Shown piece by piece: positions 62,352 through 64,000 of a stretch of 64,000 nucleotides of DNA. The notes beneath the pieces were generated by a model that worked only from the letters and a program-made list of their open reading frames with translations, did no database searches and was not told where the DNA came from. Positions within the stretch are counted from its first letter, which is position 1. The number at the start of each line of letters is the position of its first letter. Made by a program: the position numbers and the translations under genes. The stretch is from Saccharicrinis carchari (GTDB taxonomy: Bacteria > Bacteroidota > Bacteroidia > Bacteroidales > Marinilabiliaceae): the NCBI RefSeq assembly GCF_900182605.1, contig NZ_FXTB01000005.1, positions 1 through 64,000 of the forward strand, in the 5' to 3' direction.

Positions 62352-64000
62352 ATGAAGAAATTATCAATTTTATTCTTCGCCTTTATAATAGGTTTCGCAG
62401 GAACCCTTAAGGCGGATGAGGGAATGTGGCTGTTGCCCTTGATTAAGAAGCTGAACATGAATAAGATGCAGGAGATGGGACTTGAGCTCTCTGCAGAGGA
62501 TATTTATAGCGTTAATAATTCTAGCATGAAGGATGCCATCGTTATTTTTGGTGGCGGATGTACAGGCGAACTAATTTCGGATCAGGGCCTTATCCTTACA
62601 AATCATCACTGTGGATATGGAGATATTCAGGCATTGAGTTCAGAGGAGAACAATTATCTGAAAGATGGGTTTTGGGCTAACTCATTGGACGAGGAATTGC
62701 ACGCCGAGGGCTTATCGGTTACCTTTCTTAAAAAAATGGAAGAGGTTACCGACCGTGTGTTTGAAGGCATAGACGAAGCGGAAGGGATTGACAAAAGAAA
62801 TGAGCTGATAAGCAAAAATATCAGTGCCATCACTAAAGAAGCATCCGAAGGTAATGATTACACGATAAGAGTACAGAGCTTTTTTGAGGGGAACCAGTAC
62901 TTTTTGGTGGCTTACGAAAAGTTTAACGATGTGCGTTTTGTGGGTGCCCCCCCTTCATCCATCGGAAAATTCGGTCACGATACCGATAACTGGATGTGGC
63001 CCCGGCATACTGGTGATTTTAGCCTGTTCAGGGTATATGCCGACAAAGACGGTAAGCCCGCCGATTATTCAAAGGACAATGTACCCTTTAAACCTGCCAA
63101 TCACCTGCCCATTTCGTTAAAAGGCGCACAAAGTGGCGATTTTGCCATGACCCTGGGATACCCGGGTAGCACCAGCCGTTACCTTACCTCGTGGGGTATT
63201 AAAGAACGTATGGACGTGATAAACGACTCCCGTATAGTTCCGCGTGGCGTAAAACAGGAGCTATGGCGCGAGGACATGATGGCCAGTGAAAAGGTGAATA
63301 TTCAATATGCCTCAAAATATAGCCGTAGTTCCAACTACTGGAAAAACAGTATAGGTATGAACCGTGGTTTAGAAAGGCTCAAAGTGGTAGATGAAAAACA
63401 AAAATTAGAAAAGGAATTTGCAAACTGGGTAGCTGCCTCAACAGAACGAACAGCGGAATATGGTGAGGTCTTGTCAAATTTGGAAAAGGTTTATTCCAAT
63501 AGAGCCAGCGACCTAAAAGCACAAAATTATTTGGTGGAGTGCATGTTACGCGGTACCGAAATTATTGCCTTGGGTACAAGAGCCATACAACTGGAAAAAG
63601 AATTGGCCCAGGGCAATAAAGAAAGAGTAGCGCAAATTGCAGAAGCAATTACGGAATCCTTAGATGGTTTTTTTAAAGATTATAACGTTTCTACCGATCA
63701 TAAGGTGTTTGCGACCATGTTGGAGTTATACCACAACAAGATTGATGCTCAATACCATCCCTCTTTCTTTACGGAAGTGGTAGAGAAAAAACACAAAGGC
63801 GATTTTAAAAAATATGGCGATTGGGTGTTCCGTAAATCTATGTTTGTGGATAAAAATGAACTCGAAACTTTTTTAGCAGCTCCCAAATTAAAAACCTTAC
63901 GTAAGGATCCGGTTTTTATTGCGGCATTATCCACCATGGATATGTACCGTCAAATTTATGGAAAGGTAAGCGTAACAAATACCGTTGAAAATGAAAATAA
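62352..64000 (+). CDS. S46 family dipeptidyl peptidase, 5' part (cut by window end)
   Basis: The first 549 codons of an S46 serine peptidase (DPP7/DPP11 type). The signal peptide is cleaved after about residue 21 (TLKA). The chymotrypsin-like part has the catalytic His in TNHHCGYG near 83-90 and Asp222 in RHTGDF. The helical domain unique to S46 begins after about 270. The catalytic Ser and the residue that separates DPP7 from DPP11 specificity lie beyond base 64000, so the subtype cannot be told. These enzymes release N-terminal dipeptides in the periplasm during peptide use. The ATG at 62352 begins a good signal peptide; no stop occurs to the end of the window. Confidence 0.92.
   Translation, partial: MKKLSILFFAFIIGFAGTLKADEGMWLLPLIKKLNMNKMQEMGLELSAEDIYSVNNSSMKDAIVIFGGGCTGELISDQGLILTNHHCGYGDIQALSSEENNYLKDGFWANSLDEELHAEGLSVTFLKKMEEVTDRVFEGIDEAEGIDKRNELISKNISAITKEASEGNDYTIRVQSFFEGNQYFLVAYEKFNDVRFVGAPPSSIGKFGHDTDNWMWPRHTGDFSLFRVYADKDGKPADYSKDNVPFKPANHLPISLKGAQSGDFAMTLGYPGSTSRYLTSWGIKERMDVINDSRIVPRGVKQELWREDMMASEKVNIQYASKYSRSSNYWKNSIGMNRGLERLKVVDEKQKLEKEFANWVAASTERTAEYGEVLSNLEKVYSNRASDLKAQNYLVECMLRGTEIIALGTRAIQLEKELAQGNKERVAQIAEAITESLDGFFKDYNVSTDHKVFATMLELYHNKIDAQYHPSFFTEVVEKKHKGDFKKYGDWVFRKSMFVDKNELETFLAAPKLKTLRKDPVFIAALSTMDMYRQIYGKVSVTNTVENEN

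Overview
The window looks like chromosomal DNA of an anaerobic or facultatively anaerobic marine-type Bacteroidota, most like the Marinilabiliales/Bacteroidales. This assignment is inferred from gene content, not from a database comparison. The signs are: type IX secretion (T9SS) genes (porQ, porX, porW/sprE), a gldB-like lipoprotein gene, a fused secDF, a fused murF-alr, S46 peptidase and type II glutaminyl cyclase genes, many lipoproteins, an almost complete absence of Shine-Dalgarno sequences, and repeated use of the Bacteroidota promoter form TTG-N17-23-TAnnTTTG. Almost all of the sequence is ordinary core genome. Accessory DNA is limited to a few decayed remnants and repeats.

Layout. 1-120: 3' end of a 5S rRNA gene and its terminator. 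0.3-9 kb: a flippase-like membrane protein, an M20 amidohydrolase, a 55-aa 2[4Fe-4S] ferredoxin, 5-formyl-THF cyclo-ligase, GldB-like lipoprotein, an SBF-type symporter, a beta-barrel protein and NAD+ synthetase. 9-20 kb: a Crp/Fnr regulator, a 14-bp tandem repeat, murF-alr with tdk, rsmI, a coiled-coil lipoprotein, yjjG/MBL/yaaA, and a DMT transporter overlapping a YkgJ-type gene. 20-24 kb: porQ-cmk-ispH-pfkA. 24-30 kb: a decayed AbiEii-type toxin-antitoxin remnant, hydE, an ADP-forming acyl-CoA synthetase, a divergent tryptophanase/tyrosine phenol-lyase and an IS4-type transposase scrap. 30-35 kb: a MuiA-family protein with a SusC-like insertion, then GH53 and GH27 glycosidases. 35-47 kb: rluB, glmM, rex, a degenerate sigma-54-type response regulator, secDF, tatA, a Ca/Na antiporter, lolD, a DUF2400 protein, trmN6 and a HEAT-repeat protein. 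47-53 kb: the porW-porX-tsaE operon. 53-58.6 kb: an intact sigma-54 response regulator, a PorE-like protein ending in a SPOR domain, and a soluble hybrid-less histidine kinase. 58.7-64 kb: cysS, a QC-type M28 lipoprotein, rnhB and the first 549 codons of an S46 dipeptidyl peptidase.

How the genes fit together. One theme is export and anchoring: secDF and tatA cross the inner membrane, porQ/porW/porX and possibly the PorE-like protein belong to or resemble T9SS, and the QC and S46 peptidase process exported peptides. A second theme is redox and fermentation: ferredoxin, HydE, Rex, a Crp/Fnr regulator, ADP-forming acyl-CoA synthetase and the amino-acid lyase suggest amino-acid or sugar fermentation with possible H2 metabolism. 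The most unusual items are: the response regulator that has lost several AAA+ hallmarks; the PorE-like architecture with SPOR in place of OmpA_C; two promoters embedded in upstream terminators; the MuiA/SusC chimera; and the TPL-like enzyme with altered PLP-site residues. No CRISPR array, prophage or intact transposon was seen.
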